Of a DNA stretch of 64,000 nt, positions 53,571-62,801 are shown one piece after another. Position numbers and translations under genes: made by a program. A model generated the notes under the pieces. It saw only the letters and a list, made by a program, of their open reading frames with translations. It had not been told where the DNA came from and did not search any database. Position 1 is the first letter of the stretch. Every line of letters starts with the position of its first letter. Source of the DNA: Chelativorans sp. (GTDB lineage: Bacteria; Pseudomonadota; Alphaproteobacteria; Rhizobiales; Rhizobiaceae); the NCBI RefSeq assembly GCF_031180965.1, contig NZ_JAPSLH010000002.1, positions 124,001-188,000 of the forward strand. Reading direction: 5' to 3'.

Positions 53571-55919
53571 TTACTCCTCCCCTCGCGCCAGCCGGAACGT
53601 GATCGTATGGGCTCCGGGCGCAAGCTCATGGCCGGCGCTTCCCGTTCCTCCGTGCCGGAGCGGGGTTCCGTCCACGAGGATGTCGGCATAATCGGGCGGC
53701 AGGCGCAGCGTGCCCGCGGCCCCTTCCGGTACGGTGACCGAGTAGGTGACCCGGTCGCCCTTCACCTCCCAGGATGCGGTCACCCGGCCCGCCAACGTGT
53801 CGTGATGGGCGGCGACCGGAGACAGCGCCGGGATGATCACCGGCTCGAAGATGATGCGCCTGAAGCCCGGCTGCTCGGGATCGGGCCGGAAGCCGGCCAC
53901 GCCCTCGAACAGCCACTGGCATACGGCGCCATAGGCATAGTGATTGTAGGAGTTCATCTTCGGCTCGAAGATCGTGCCGTCCGGCTTGATGGCGTCCCAG
54001 CGCTCCCAGATGGTGGTGGCGCCCATCTTCACCTGATAGAGCCAGCCGGGCACCTCCTCCTGCAGGAACACCCTGGCCGCAAGCTCCCGCTCGCCGATCT
54101 TGACCAGGGCCGGAAGCAGCGCCGGCGTGCCGATGAAGCCGGTGCCGACGCGCCCTTCGGCACGCGCGATGGTCGCCTTGAAATAGCGCTTCGCCGCCTC
54201 GCGATGCTCTTCGGGGATGAGGTCGTGCAGGAACGCAAGCGCATAGGAGGTCTGGTCGTCATAGACGAGCCGGCCCGTGGCCGTCACGAATTCGCTGGCG
54301 AATGCCTTCTTCACCTCCTCAGCCATGCTTCCCATGCGCCTGGCCGTCTCGGCCTCGCCAAGCATGCCGGCGATCCTGCCGGTCAGTTCGGAGGCGATGT
54401 AGAGATAGATCGTGGCGGCGGCGTCGTCGCCGATGGTGGGCCAGGGCTTTTCCGTGGGCCCGCTCGGCTGCAGCCAATCGCCGAAGGTGAAGCCGCGCAT
54501 GTGCCGCTCGCGCGGCGGCATGACGATCGGCCCGTCGCTGATCGACCAGACATAGTCCACCCAGCGGACCATGGCCGGAAGCGCCTCCTCCAGCATCGCG
54601 CGGTCTCGGTAGTGCAGCCAGAGTTGCCAGGGAATGATGGCGATCGCGTCGCCCCAGCCGGTCGAGCCGGCGAAGTTGGGGAAATTCTCCGGATTGAGGC
54701 GCGTCGGGTCCGGCGAGACATGCGGGACGGCGCCGTCCGGCCGCTGGTCCGCCATGACGTCGCGCAGATACTTGCGGAAGAAGCTTTGGCATTCGTGCAG
54801 GTAGCAGGCGGCGCCGGCGAAGACCTGGGCATCGCCGGTCCAGCCCAGGCGCTCGTCGCGCTGCGGACAGTCCGTGGGCACCTCGATGAAATTGGCGCGC
54901 TGCGACCAGATCGTGTTCTCCACCAGGCGGTTCACCAGCGGATGGCCGGAAGTGAAACTGCCGGCGGGCTCGCCGACGGATGTGATGGGGATCGACTCGA
55001 TCTCAATGATCTCCGCCCGGCCATCAAGCGTGACGCGTGCGTAGCGGAAGCCCTGGAAGGTGAAGAGCGGACGGTAGGACTCCTCAGCCCCGCCTTTCAG
55101 CGTGTATTCGAGCCGGGCAGCTGCCGTGCGGAAATTGGCGTTGTTGAAACGGCCCTCGCCGTCCAGGATCTCTGAATGCTCGACGAGCACGCGGGCTCCG
55201 GCCTCGCCCCTCACCTTGAAGCTGACATAGCCCGCGCTGTTCTGGCCGAAGTCGTAGATGATGCGGCCTTCCTCGTCCTCCCAGGACTTTACCACCGGCA
55301 GGGCCGCGCGCTCGCGCACCGGCCGCGTCTCGTGCGGGATGAGGATCGAGGTGTCGAAGGGGAGCGTCTCGCTGCCGGCCGACGCCTCAGGAGTCACGCG
55401 CGCATCATAGATCTCGCCGAAATAGATGCCGGATCTGCGCACCGGCAGTTCGCCGCTCTGCCAGCTGGGGTCCGTTCGCAGCAGGACCGAGCCGCCGCCC
55501 TCGCCGCGCAATTCGGCAATGGCCCCGATCTTGTCGCCCCAGGTGTTGTAGATGGCGAGATCACGCCACATCATCTGCGAGCGCATCCAGCCGTCGGCGA
55601 GCCAGATCTCGATGCGGTTATCGCCCTGAAGAAGGAGGTCGCCCACCACATAGGACTGGTAGGAGAGGCGCTTGTCGTAGACCGTCCAGCCCGGGGTGAG
55701 CAGATCATCGCCCACACGCCTGCCGTTGATGAAGCAGCAGTAAAGGCCGAGCGCGCTGATCCTCAGCACCTCGTCGCCCCTCACTGCATCGAGAGAAAAA
55801 TCCTTGCGCAGGAAAGAGGAGGGCGTGCCGACTCCCTTGTCCGCCAGCGGCCGGATCATCTGCGCCGACCAGCGGCTCGATCCCGCGACCTCCGAACGGG
55901 CGCGTGCGACGTCGTTCAT
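53571..55919 (-). CDS. Alpha-L-rhamnosidase, GH78
   Basis: 782 residues. N-terminal beta domains (FINGRRVGDDLLTPGWTVYD, YDFGQNSAGYVSFKVRGEAG) precede the (alpha/alpha)6 catalytic barrel with the GH78 motif VPTDCPQRDERLGWTGDAQV, GFTFGDWLQPSG and GATTIWERWDAI, whose Glu is a catalytic candidate. A C-terminal beta domain follows. No signal peptide, so it cleaves imported rhamnosides in the cytoplasm. First gene of the operon with binding protein, permeases and SDR; divergent from a LacI gene. Confidence 0.93.
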   Translation of the reverse strand: MNDVARARSEVAGSSRWSAQMIRPLADKGVGTPSSFLRKDFSLDAVRGDEVLRISALGLYCCFINGRRVGDDLLTPGWTVYDKRLSYQSYVVGDLLLQGDNRIEIWLADGWMRSQMMWRDLAIYNTWGDKIGAIAELRGEGGGSVLLRTDPSWQSGELPVRRSGIYFGEIYDARVTPEASAGSETLPFDTSILIPHETRPVRERAALPVVKSWEDEEGRIIYDFGQNSAGYVSFKVRGEAGARVLVEHSEILDGEGRFNNANFRTAAARLEYTLKGGAEESYRPLFTFQGFRYARVTLDGRAEIIEIESIPITSVGEPAGSFTSGHPLVNRLVENTIWSQRANFIEVPTDCPQRDERLGWTGDAQVFAGAACYLHECQSFFRKYLRDVMADQRPDGAVPHVSPDPTRLNPENFPNFAGSTGWGDAIAIIPWQLWLHYRDRAMLEEALPAMVRWVDYVWSISDGPIVMPPRERHMRGFTFGDWLQPSGPTEKPWPTIGDDAAATIYLYIASELTGRIAGMLGEAETARRMGSMAEEVKKAFASEFVTATGRLVYDDQTSYALAFLHDLIPEEHREAAKRYFKATIARAEGRVGTGFIGTPALLPALVKIGERELAARVFLQEEVPGWLYQVKMGATTIWERWDAIKPDGTIFEPKMNSYNHYAYGAVCQWLFEGVAGFRPDPEQPGFRRIIFEPVIIPALSPVAAHHDTLAGRVTASWEVKGDRVTYSVTVPEGAAGTLRLPPDYADILVDGTPLRHGGTGSAGHELAPGAHTITFRLARGEE

Positions 55920-56039
55920 CCGCCGATCCTCCTCCGACCGCGACTTAGAGTGCTATGTGTATCGTTCTACATTTCCATCCATTTGACAACCGGAAAACTG
56001 CAGGGTCAGGCTGGGGAGCGTAGCAAAGGAGGATTCATC

Positions 56040-57080
56040 TTGGACCTGTCGGGAAACGGCAGAAGAGCCCAACGCGTGACCATCAGGGATGTCGCGCGCG
56101 ACGCCGGCGTTTCGGTTGCCGCCGTGTCCAAGGTCCTGCGCGAGGCCTATGGGGTCAGCGATGCGCTGCGGGCAAAGGTCCGCGACTCGATGGAACGGCT
56201 GGGCTACCGTCCCCTGGCGGCGGCGCGCGGCATGCGCGGGCAGACCTATACGCTCGGCGTGACCCTTTCCGACATCCGCAACCCGTTCTTCACCGACCTC
56301 ATGGCGGGTATCAATGCCGCCCTGGAGCGCACGCAATATCAGCCGCTTGTCGGCATCAGCCATTCCACAAGCGCCATCGAGGCGGGGCTGATCGAATCCA
56401 TGATGGACCGGCAGATGGACGGGCTCATTCTCGTGGCGCCCCACCTTACCGGCGCGCCCCTCGCCGACCTCGCCCGCCGCATCCCGATTGTCGTCGTCGG
56501 CCAGCATCAGCCGAATGCCACGGAGTTCGACACGGTGAACAATGACGACGAGCTCGGCGCAGAACTGGTGGTTCGGCATCTGGCGGAACAGAGCTTTGCC
56601 AGGATCGCCATGCTGAGCCTTGCTTTTGACCGCGCCGGGTCGGTCGAGGCGACGGTGAACGGGCGCCGCGAGACGGGCTACAGGCGCGCCATGGCCGGGC
56701 TCGGGCTCAAGCAGCACATCAATGTCGTCCGCGCCGCCCAGACGCTGCGCGAGATCCAGACCACTGCGCGGCATATGCTCGAGGGTCCGAACCGGCCGGA
56801 GGCGTTGTTCTGCTGGACCGATTTCGTGGCGCTGGAGGTGATCAGTGTGGCGACCGAACTCGGCCTGTCCATCCCGGACGACCTGGCGGTGGTCGGCTAT
56901 GACAACACGTTTCTATGCGATCTCGCGCAGAACGACCTCACCAGCGTCGACCAATCCGGGGAGACGCTGGGCCTGCAATGCGCGCGGCTCCTGATCGAGC
57001 GCATCAAGGGGCGCGGTGAGGCGCAGCATTTCATGGTGAAGCCGCGGGTGGTGGTCCGCGCCAGCTCGCAGAAGCGATAA
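56040..57080 (+). CDS. LacI family transcriptional regulator (TTG start)
   Basis: 346 residues when read from TTG at 56040. The start is set by a perfect AAAGGAGG ribosome site at 56025-56032 with 7-base spacing; no suitable ATG exists before the DNA-binding domain. HTH: VTIRDVARDAGVSVAAVSKV, hinge LAAARGMRG, then the ligand domain (TYTLGVTLSDIRNPFFTDLM, DDLAVVGYDN). It should repress the divergent GH78/ABC operon until a rhamnoside-like inducer binds. The frame stays open far upstream, but only antisense to GH78. Confidence 0.92.
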   Translation: MDLSGNGRRAQRVTIRDVARDAGVSVAAVSKVLREAYGVSDALRAKVRDSMERLGYRPLAAARGMRGQTYTLGVTLSDIRNPFFTDLMAGINAALERTQYQPLVGISHSTSAIEAGLIESMMDRQMDGLILVAPHLTGAPLADLARRIPIVVVGQHQPNATEFDTVNNDDELGAELVVRHLAEQSFARIAMLSLAFDRAGSVEATVNGRRETGYRRAMAGLGLKQHINVVRAAQTLREIQTTARHMLEGPNRPEALFCWTDFVALEVISVATELGLSIPDDLAVVGYDNTFLCDLAQNDLTSVDQSGETLGLQCARLLIERIKGRGEAQHFMVKPRVVVRASSQKR

Positions 57081-57090
57081 AGCGGGGTAT

Positions 57091-58155
57091 CTACGAGATC
57101 GGTACGACCTGGTGCGGGTCCATCTGCACCCATGCCTCCGAGCCGATCTCGAACACGTCGGCGGGCGGCGCAACGACCCGCAGCCGCAGGCTGTTTTCTC
57201 CTGCGAACACATAGTCCCAGGTCTCGCCCAGGAATGCCCGTTCCACCACCCTGCCCTTGAGCTTCACCTGGTCGGGAGCGTCCGGCTCCTTTCCGCAAAG
57301 CCGCAGCGACTGCGGCCGGATGGACACCGATATCTCTTTTCCGGAGGATGGCGGCAGGCCGAGAATGTCGCTCGGGAGGGAAAAGCCCTCGAATATGACC
57401 GAACTGCTTTCCTTCCGGCCGCTCAGGAAGTTCGTGCGGCCGATGAAGCTGGCCACGAACCGCGTCCTGGGCTTCGTATAGAGCTTGTAGGGTTCGTCCA
57501 CCTGCTCGATCCGGCCCTGGTTCATCACCGCTATGCGGTCGGAGGTGACCATGGCCTCGCCCTGGTCGTGCGTGACATAAACCGAGGTAATCCGGAACTC
57601 GTCATGGATGCGGCGGATCTCGAAGCGCATCTCCTCGCGCAGATTCGCGTCGAGATTTGAGAGCGGTTCGTCCAAAAGCAGGACGGCCGGGCGGACGACC
57701 ACGGCCCTCGCCAGGGCGACGCGCTGCTGCTGGCCGCCCGACAGCTCCGCTGGATAGCGCCCGGAAAGGGCGCCTAGCCGCACCACCTCCAGGATCTCCC
57801 CGACGCGGCGCCTGATCTCCTCCGAGGGAAGCTTTCTCAGCTTGAGCCCGAAGGCGACATTCTCCTCCACAGTCATGTTCGGCCAGATTGCATAGCTCTG
57901 GAAGATCATGGACATGCCGCGCTTTTCCGGCGGCAGCGAACCGCTCGGCGCCGACAGCACCTTCCCGTCGAGGGAGATCGTGCCGCTGGTCGGGTCGATG
58001 AAGCCGGCGATCATGCGCAGTGTCGTCGTCTTGCCGCAGCCGGACGGACCAAGCAGGGAGACGAACTCTCCGGGCTTGAGCGAGAGGTCGACGTCGATGA
58101 CCGCGTCGACCTCGCCGAATTTGCGGCCGAGGCCGCTCAGCACGAGCCCTTCCAT
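57091..58155 (-). CDS. ABC transporter ATP-binding protein (FbpC/PotA-like)
   Basis: 354 residues from the ATG at 58155 (GAGGAGGA site). Walker A GPSGCGKTT, signature LSGGQQQRVALARA, Walker [12 protein letters not shown], switch VTHDQGEAM and a TOBE domain. The class serves iron(III), thiosulfate/sulfate or 2-aminoethylphosphonate importers that use fused permeases. Start overlaps the permease stop by one base (TGATG). It converges with the LacI gene. Confidence 0.93.
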   Translation of the reverse strand: MEGLVLSGLGRKFGEVDAVIDVDLSLKPGEFVSLLGPSGCGKTTTLRMIAGFIDPTSGTISLDGKVLSAPSGSLPPEKRGMSMIFQSYAIWPNMTVEENVAFGLKLRKLPSEEIRRRVGEILEVVRLGALSGRYPAELSGGQQQRVALARAVVVRPAVLLLDEPLSNLDANLREEMRFEIRRIHDEFRITSVYVTHDQGEAMVTSDRIAVMNQGRIEQVDEPYKLYTKPRTRFVASFIGRTNFLSGRKESSSVIFEGFSLPSDILGLPPSSGKEISVSIRPQSLRLCGKEPDAPDQVKLKGRVVERAFLGETWDYVFAGENSLRLRVVAPPADVFEIGSEAWVQMDPHQVVPIS

Positions 58156-59903
58156 CACGTCCTCCTCAACATGAAGTCGCGCCCAAGGAAGCGGACGCCG
58201 ATGGCCATCACCCCGACGATGATCAGGAGCAGGACGCTGCCGAGCGCCGAGAGGCGTTCGAGCAGCCCTTCCTCGCTCATGTCGAGCAGCACCACGGACA
58301 CGACGCGCGTGTTCGGCCCGACCAGGAAGACGGCCGTCGAAAGCTCCTGCGCCGCCGGCACGAAGATGAGCAGCCATCCGCTGGCCAGCGTGCGCTTCAG
58401 AAGCGGGCCCACGACCTTGCGGATCGCCGTTAGCCTGCCGCCCCCGAGGATCCGCACGGCCTCCTCCATCTCCGGATGGATCGCGCGCACGCCCGCCTGG
58501 CTCGTCGTATAGGCGATCGGCAGGAAACGCGTGGTGAAGGCGAGGATCAGGAGAAGATAGGTGCCGTAGAGCCCGACCGGCGGCAGCGCGTAGACGGCAT
58601 AGAAGCCGATCGCAAGAACAATGCCGGGAATGACGAAAGGCGACATGGCCAGGAAGCCCAGCACCTCGCTCATGGGCAGGAGTTTTCGCTGCACGACATA
58701 CGCAATGGCGAGCGCAAGGAGGATTGCGGCGGTGGCCGCGGCCGCCCCCGTGACGAGGCTGGTGACGAGCGCCTGCTGCGAGCTCGAATGCTCGAAAAGC
58801 ACGTAGTGGAAATTCTGCAGCGTCAGATTGTCGAGGGAGAGGCCGCCGACCCACGAGCGGCTGAACGCTGCCATCATGAGCACCAGGAGCGGCAGAATGA
58901 CGGAGATGACGACAACCAAAAAGCTATAGCCGAACACCACCCAGCGCCACCTGCCGAGCTTGACGATGCGCCGCTCCCCGCCCTTTCCGCTCACCGCGGT
59001 ATAGCCTTTCCGGGCGAGGATCTTCCGCTGCAACGCCATCAATCCGGCAGTGATGAGCAGCAGCGGGATCGAATAGGCGGCGGCAACCTCGACGCGGAGC
59101 GGGAAGCTGAAGAACTCGGTGAGCTGTATGACAACGACTGGAAACCGGGCGGGGATCGAGATGAGCGCCGGCACGCCGTAAAGGGCGATTGAAATCAGGA
59201 AGGTCAGCAGCGCGCTACCCAGAATCGAAGGCAGGACGAGCGGCAGCGTCACCTTCATGGCCGTGGTGAACGGGCCGGCGCCAAGGATGTTCGCCGCATC
59301 CTCCATCTCCGAGTTGATCATCTCGAAGGCAGCGCTCACCAGGATGAAGATGGTGAAATAGGTGTTGATCGCCATCACCAGCACCAGGCCGGAGAAGGTG
59401 AAGATGTTCACGAGCGGCTCGGGGGACCCGGTGAGCGACTCCCACGCCACGTTGATCCATCCGGAATTGGGGCCGGCGAGCAGGATCCAGCCGACGCCGC
59501 CGAGATAGGGCGGCATGACGAAGGCGCCGAAGATGCCAAGACGGATGATGTTGCGGAACGGCATGTCGGTCCGCGTACAGGCCCAGGCGAGAGGGACTCC
59601 GAAGAGCAGCGACAGCACCACGACCGCCGCACTCATATAGAGGGTATTGACCAGCGCCTGGACGTGCCGTGCCTTCCCGTACGCGTCGATATAGTTCTGG
59701 ACTGTGAAGCCGCCCGTCACCGGATCGGTGAAGCTTTTCGTCACCAGCATCCCGACCGGCGCGACGATCAGGAGGGCAAGGATGATCGCCAGGACGATCC
59801 AGAGGAACGTGCTTGGCTGCAGCCGGCGGAACCATGCGACACGCGCGGCGGGTTCGGCGGTGCCGATCTCCGTATGTGATGACGAACTCAGAACGGATGA
59901 CAT
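58155..59903 (-). CDS. ABC transporter permease, FbpB-type double-domain
   Basis: 582 residues with about twelve membrane helices and two EAA loops (SEMEDAANILGAGPFTTAMK and PEMEEAVRILGGGRLTAIRK), so both permease halves are fused in one chain, as in FbpB/SfuB/AfuB-type transporters. N-terminus is cytoplasmic up to about residue 30. A hairpin at 59934-59955 separates it from the binding-protein gene. Confidence 0.94.
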   Translation of the reverse strand: MSSVLSSSSHTEIGTAEPAARVAWFRRLQPSTFLWIVLAIILALLIVAPVGMLVTKSFTDPVTGGFTVQNYIDAYGKARHVQALVNTLYMSAAVVVLSLLFGVPLAWACTRTDMPFRNIIRLGIFGAFVMPPYLGGVGWILLAGPNSGWINVAWESLTGSPEPLVNIFTFSGLVLVMAINTYFTIFILVSAAFEMINSEMEDAANILGAGPFTTAMKVTLPLVLPSILGSALLTFLISIALYGVPALISIPARFPVVVIQLTEFFSFPLRVEVAAAYSIPLLLITAGLMALQRKILARKGYTAVSGKGGERRIVKLGRWRWVVFGYSFLVVVISVILPLLVLMMAAFSRSWVGGLSLDNLTLQNFHYVLFEHSSSQQALVTSLVTGAAAATAAILLALAIAYVVQRKLLPMSEVLGFLAMSPFVIPGIVLAIGFYAVYALPPVGLYGTYLLLILAFTTRFLPIAYTTSQAGVRAIHPEMEEAVRILGGGRLTAIRKVVGPLLKRTLASGWLLIFVPAAQELSTAVFLVGPNTRVVSVVLLDMSEEGLLERLSALGSVLLLIIVGVMAIGVRFLGRDFMLRRT

Positions 59904-59933
59904 GGTCTTGGCGGCCTCGATCCTCTGCAGAAA

Positions 59934-59955
59934 GGGGCCGGCGCGGGCCAGCCCC
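59934..59955 (-). promoter_or_regulatory. Hairpin between binding protein and permease genes
   Basis: GGGGC-c-GGC-gcgg-GCC-a-GCCCC: eight base pairs with one mismatch, 18 bp after the binding-protein stop. Confidence 0.5.
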
Positions 59956-59973
59956 TCAGTGTTGCGAGGTCGT

Positions 59974-61014
59974 TCAGATGCCGAAGGTCTCGCGGAACTT
60001 CTCCTGGATGTCCACGAGGCCTTGCATTGCCTCTTCGGCCGGCACGGTGATGACCTTGCCGGTATCGAGCGGGTCGATGCCTTCCGCCGGTTGCACGCCC
60101 GAGCGCAGCGGGTAGCGCTTGAGGCTGACGAGCCATTCCGAGTATTCCTGGCTCAGCATGAACTCCGCGAAGAGCTTGGCCGCGTTCGGGTGCGGGGCTC
60201 CGGCAAGAACCGCGGTACCGCTCGGCGGCAACATGAGGCCTTCCTCGGGCACCACGGTTGCGACCGGCTGCCCCTCCGCCTCGCCCTGACGCGACAGCGC
60301 GATCGCCGTGACGGCGACCTTCCGTTCACCCGAGACGATCAGATTGTAGCCATCCGCGATGGACCGGCCGATCTGTGGGTTGAGCTCGGCAAGCGTGTCG
60401 AAATACTCCCAGCCGAAACGGTCGCTCATCGCCAGCGTCCAGAGCCCGGCGCTGCCGGAGAAGCTCGGATGGGCGATGGCGATCTGGTCCTTCCATTTGG
60501 GATCGTTAAGGTCGGCCCAGCTCTTCGGCGCCTCTTCGGCGGAAACCAGATTGGTGTTGTAGGCGATGCCGTAGGGAGAGACGCTCGAGACGAAGAAGTA
60601 ACCATCGCTGTCGTTCATCGGCTTCAGAACCGGCGACATGGCTTCCGCGCTCTGCGGCATGAACTTTTCCAGCGCGTTGAGCTTCTTGAGCTCGATCAGG
60701 TCCGACTGGTCGTTGGTGCTGAAGACGTCGCCCTGCACCGCGCCTGCCTGCACCTCCTGCATGACGCGCTGAAAGGTCACGCCGCCGGTAGCCCGCACGG
60801 GGCTGCATTTGATCCCCTCGTAGCGCTCCATGAAGAGCCCGCAGGCAGCTTCCGACATCTCGGTGGTGAACTGCGAGGTGTACCAGATCACCTCGCCTTC
60901 GGCCTTCGCCGCCTCATAGAGCTGCCGCTCCGAATCCGTAAGCTCCGCCTGCTGCGCGTGGGCGCAGAACGGAGACATGGCCAAAGCGGCCGCTGCCAGG
61001 ACGTTCCTCAACAT
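59974..61014 (-). CDS. ABC transporter substrate-binding protein (FbpA-like, family 1 subset)
   Basis: 346 residues from the ATG at 61014 (GGGAGGAAGG site); a longer frame to 61119 would put a non-signal sequence ahead of a good Sec signal (cleavage near CAHAQ, about 20). The mature region, AEGEVIWYTSQFTTEMSEAA and YGIAYNTNLVSAEEAPKSWA, fits the iron/organic-ligand type 2 binding proteins. The ligand may be iron, but this family also binds phosphonates and other anions. Operator-like repeats lie upstream. Confidence 0.92.
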   Translation of the reverse strand: MLRNVLAAAALAMSPFCAHAQQAELTDSERQLYEAAKAEGEVIWYTSQFTTEMSEAACGLFMERYEGIKCSPVRATGGVTFQRVMQEVQAGAVQGDVFSTNDQSDLIELKKLNALEKFMPQSAEAMSPVLKPMNDSDGYFFVSSVSPYGIAYNTNLVSAEEAPKSWADLNDPKWKDQIAIAHPSFSGSAGLWTLAMSDRFGWEYFDTLAELNPQIGRSIADGYNLIVSGERKVAVTAIALSRQGEAEGQPVATVVPEEGLMLPPSGTAVLAGAPHPNAAKLFAEFMLSQEYSEWLVSLKRYPLRSGVQPAEGIDPLDTGKVITVPAEEAMQGLVDIQEKFRETFGI

Positions 61015-61047
61015 TTCCTTCCTCCCAAGGTCTGTGTTCCGTCGCAA

Positions 61048-61079
61048 ATTGCATACAGCACTCCCGAATTGTATGCAAT
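61048..61079. promoter_or_regulatory. Inverted GntR-type sites before the FbpA-like gene
   Basis: ATTGCATAC (61048-61056) and GTATGCAAT (61071-61079) are exact inverted 9-mers 14 bp apart. Each also reads as a near-palindrome (TTGCATACA; ATTGTATGCAAT), close to the TTGTATACAA-like sites of FCD GntR proteins, and the GntR gene is adjacent. Confidence 0.65.
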
Positions 61080-61115
61080 GCTTGCGCATTTGCATGCGCA
61101 GATTTCCCGGCCGGA

Positions 61116-61799
61116 TCAAGCCTCCGCAGCGATCCGGCCATCGTCGATCGACAAAGAACTCATGGCCGACAGGAAGTCGCTGAACATATCACCCTGGACG
61201 AGGATGTGCTTCTCGATGAGGTCTTCCGCCTTTGCCGCGTCCCGGGCCCTGAGGGCCTGGATGACCGTCTCGTGTTCGGCAGCCGACTTTTCCAGCCGCC
61301 CGGGGACGCGCAGCTGGAGCCGGCGATACGGCTTCAGGCGCTTGTGCAGCGTGGTCGCCATATTCGCGAGGAAGCTGTTGCCGCTCGCCGCGTAGAGCAG
61401 CAGATGGAAGCGCTCGTTGGCATAGTAGTAGTCGTCCGAATCGCCCTTGCCGAGCGCCGCCTGGCAATCCGCCTGCGCAGCGACAAGCTCGTCGAGCTGG
61501 CGCGCCGTTATGCGGCGCGCCGCGAGGCGTGCGCACATGCCTTCAAGCTCGGCCATCACCTCGAACATGCCGATCATCTCGGGCAGCGTGATCTGGTTCA
61601 CGAAGGCGCCCCGGTGCGGCTGGATTTTCACGACGCCCATGACGCCGAGCTGCGTCAGCGCCTCGCGGATGGGGGTGCGCGAAACCTTGTAGCGGGCGGC
61701 GAGGCTGGTCTCATCGAGACGTTCGCCCGGCTTGTAGACACCGGTGACGATGTCTTCCTCGATGGCGTCGCGCAGGAGCGCGGCTCTGCTCTGTTTCAT
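61116..61799 (-). CDS. GntR family regulator (FCD subfamily)
   Basis: 227 residues from the ATG at 61799. HTH: AARYKVSRTPIREALTQLGV with the wing HRGAFVNQIT; the FCD domain has the metal-type residues in ANERFHLLLYAASGN and EHETVIQALRARD. Located between the transporter and the flavoprotein gene, with a matching operator before the transporter. Extension to 61847 not needed. Effector unknown. Confidence 0.92.
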   Translation of the reverse strand: MKQSRAALLRDAIEEDIVTGVYKPGERLDETSLAARYKVSRTPIREALTQLGVMGVVKIQPHRGAFVNQITLPEMIGMFEVMAELEGMCARLAARRITARQLDELVAAQADCQAALGKGDSDDYYYANERFHLLLYAASGNSFLANMATTLHKRLKPYRRLQLRVPGRLEKSAAEHETVIQALRARDAAKAEDLIEKHILVQGDMFSDFLSAMSSLSIDDGRIAAEA

Positions 61800-61850
61800 C
61801 GGCTTTCCATTTCGTTGCCCGGGATCGACCGCCGACCCCGCGAGCAAGCT

Positions 61851-62792
61851 CTACTCCGCAGCATCGAGGGACTCAAACCGTGCGCCGAGATGCCTGAGGG
61901 CGGCAACGGCCGCCGTGGCTCCATCGCCCGCCGCCTCTGCGAGGAGAGCGGCCGAGCCCTGCCGGATATCCCCCGCTGCGAAGATGCCCGGCGCCGAGGT
62001 CTGCATGAAGCGGTCGGTGACGATCCGCCCATGCTCCGAGAGCTCGAGCTGCCCGCCAAGGAATCCGATGTTAGGCTCCAGGCCCACATAGACAAAGACC
62101 CCATCGACCGGCTCTCTCCGGGACGCTCCCGATGCGCCCTCCCGCAGCGATAGCGCCCTGACGACGTCCTCGCCGATGATTTCCTCGACTGTCGTGCCGA
62201 GGCAGATCTTCACATTGGCAAGGCCGGACACGGCGTCCACCAGGGGCCTTGCCGCCCGAAGCTTTTCACCCCTGTGGATGATGAGGACCTTGCCCGCATG
62301 TGCCGCGAGCACGCGCGCCTCGTCGAAAGCCGAATCGCCGCCGCCGATAACCGCCACGGTCATACCCCGGTAGAGCGGCCCGTCGCAGGAAGCGCAGTGG
62401 GAAACGCCCCTCCCCGCGAATTCCTCCTCGCCGGGAACGCCGAGTTTCCTGCGGTTTGACCCGGCGGCGATGATCAGGCTGCGTGCGGCGATCTCCCCTT
62501 CGCCGCATTTCAGTACGGGCACGGGGCCGTCCAGCGCGAGCCCCTCGACCGTGTCGAGGATGAACTCGGCGCCAGCCTGCTCGGCCTGCTCCTGCATGAC
62601 AGGTCCAAGCTCGAAGCCGGCGATCGGTTCGGCGGCACCTGGAAAATTCTCGATCCGCTCGACGGTCATGATCTGCCCGCCGGCTCCCATTTTCTCGATC
62701 ACGGCCACCCGCACGCCGTGGCGCGCGGCAGTCGCCGCCGCCGTCAGGCCGGCAACGCCGGCGCCGATCACCGCTACGTCGAACTCCCGCAT
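61851..62792 (-). CDS. Thioredoxin-reductase-like FAD/NAD(P) disulfide oxidoreductase
   Basis: 313 residues, the length of TrxB. FAD motif GAGVAG (10-15), redox-active CASC (133-136; TrxB normally has CATC), nucleotide motif GGGDSA (150-155), and C-terminal GIFAAGDIRQGSAALLAEAA. The usual NADPH-selecting HRRDxFRA is HRGEKLRA, so cofactor choice may differ. It reduces a disulfide on an unknown partner. Because it sits by a regulator and an unknown conserved protein rather than alone, it is probably not the housekeeping TrxB. Confidence 0.9.
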   Translation of the reverse strand: MREFDVAVIGAGVAGLTAAATAARHGVRVAVIEKMGAGGQIMTVERIENFPGAAEPIAGFELGPVMQEQAEQAGAEFILDTVEGLALDGPVPVLKCGEGEIAARSLIIAAGSNRRKLGVPGEEEFAGRGVSHCASCDGPLYRGMTVAVIGGGDSAFDEARVLAAHAGKVLIIHRGEKLRAARPLVDAVSGLANVKICLGTTVEEIIGEDVVRALSLREGASGASRREPVDGVFVYVGLEPNIGFLGGQLELSEHGRIVTDRFMQTSAPGIFAAGDIRQGSAALLAEAAGDGATAAVAALRHLGARFESLDAAE

Positions 62793-62801
62793 CGTCCTCT
62801 C

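Noticed and set aside
51237-55175. A 1312-codon open frame on the plus strand
   Set aside because: It runs antisense through two permeases, a binding protein and the GH78 gene, all with clear family motifs. Its translation is Arg/Gly/His-rich low-complexity without recognisable domains, a product of high GC at third codon positions.
55176-56039. Upstream in-frame extension of the LacI gene
   Set aside because: It is antisense to GH78 and the Shine-Dalgarno at 56025-56032 defines the start at 56040.
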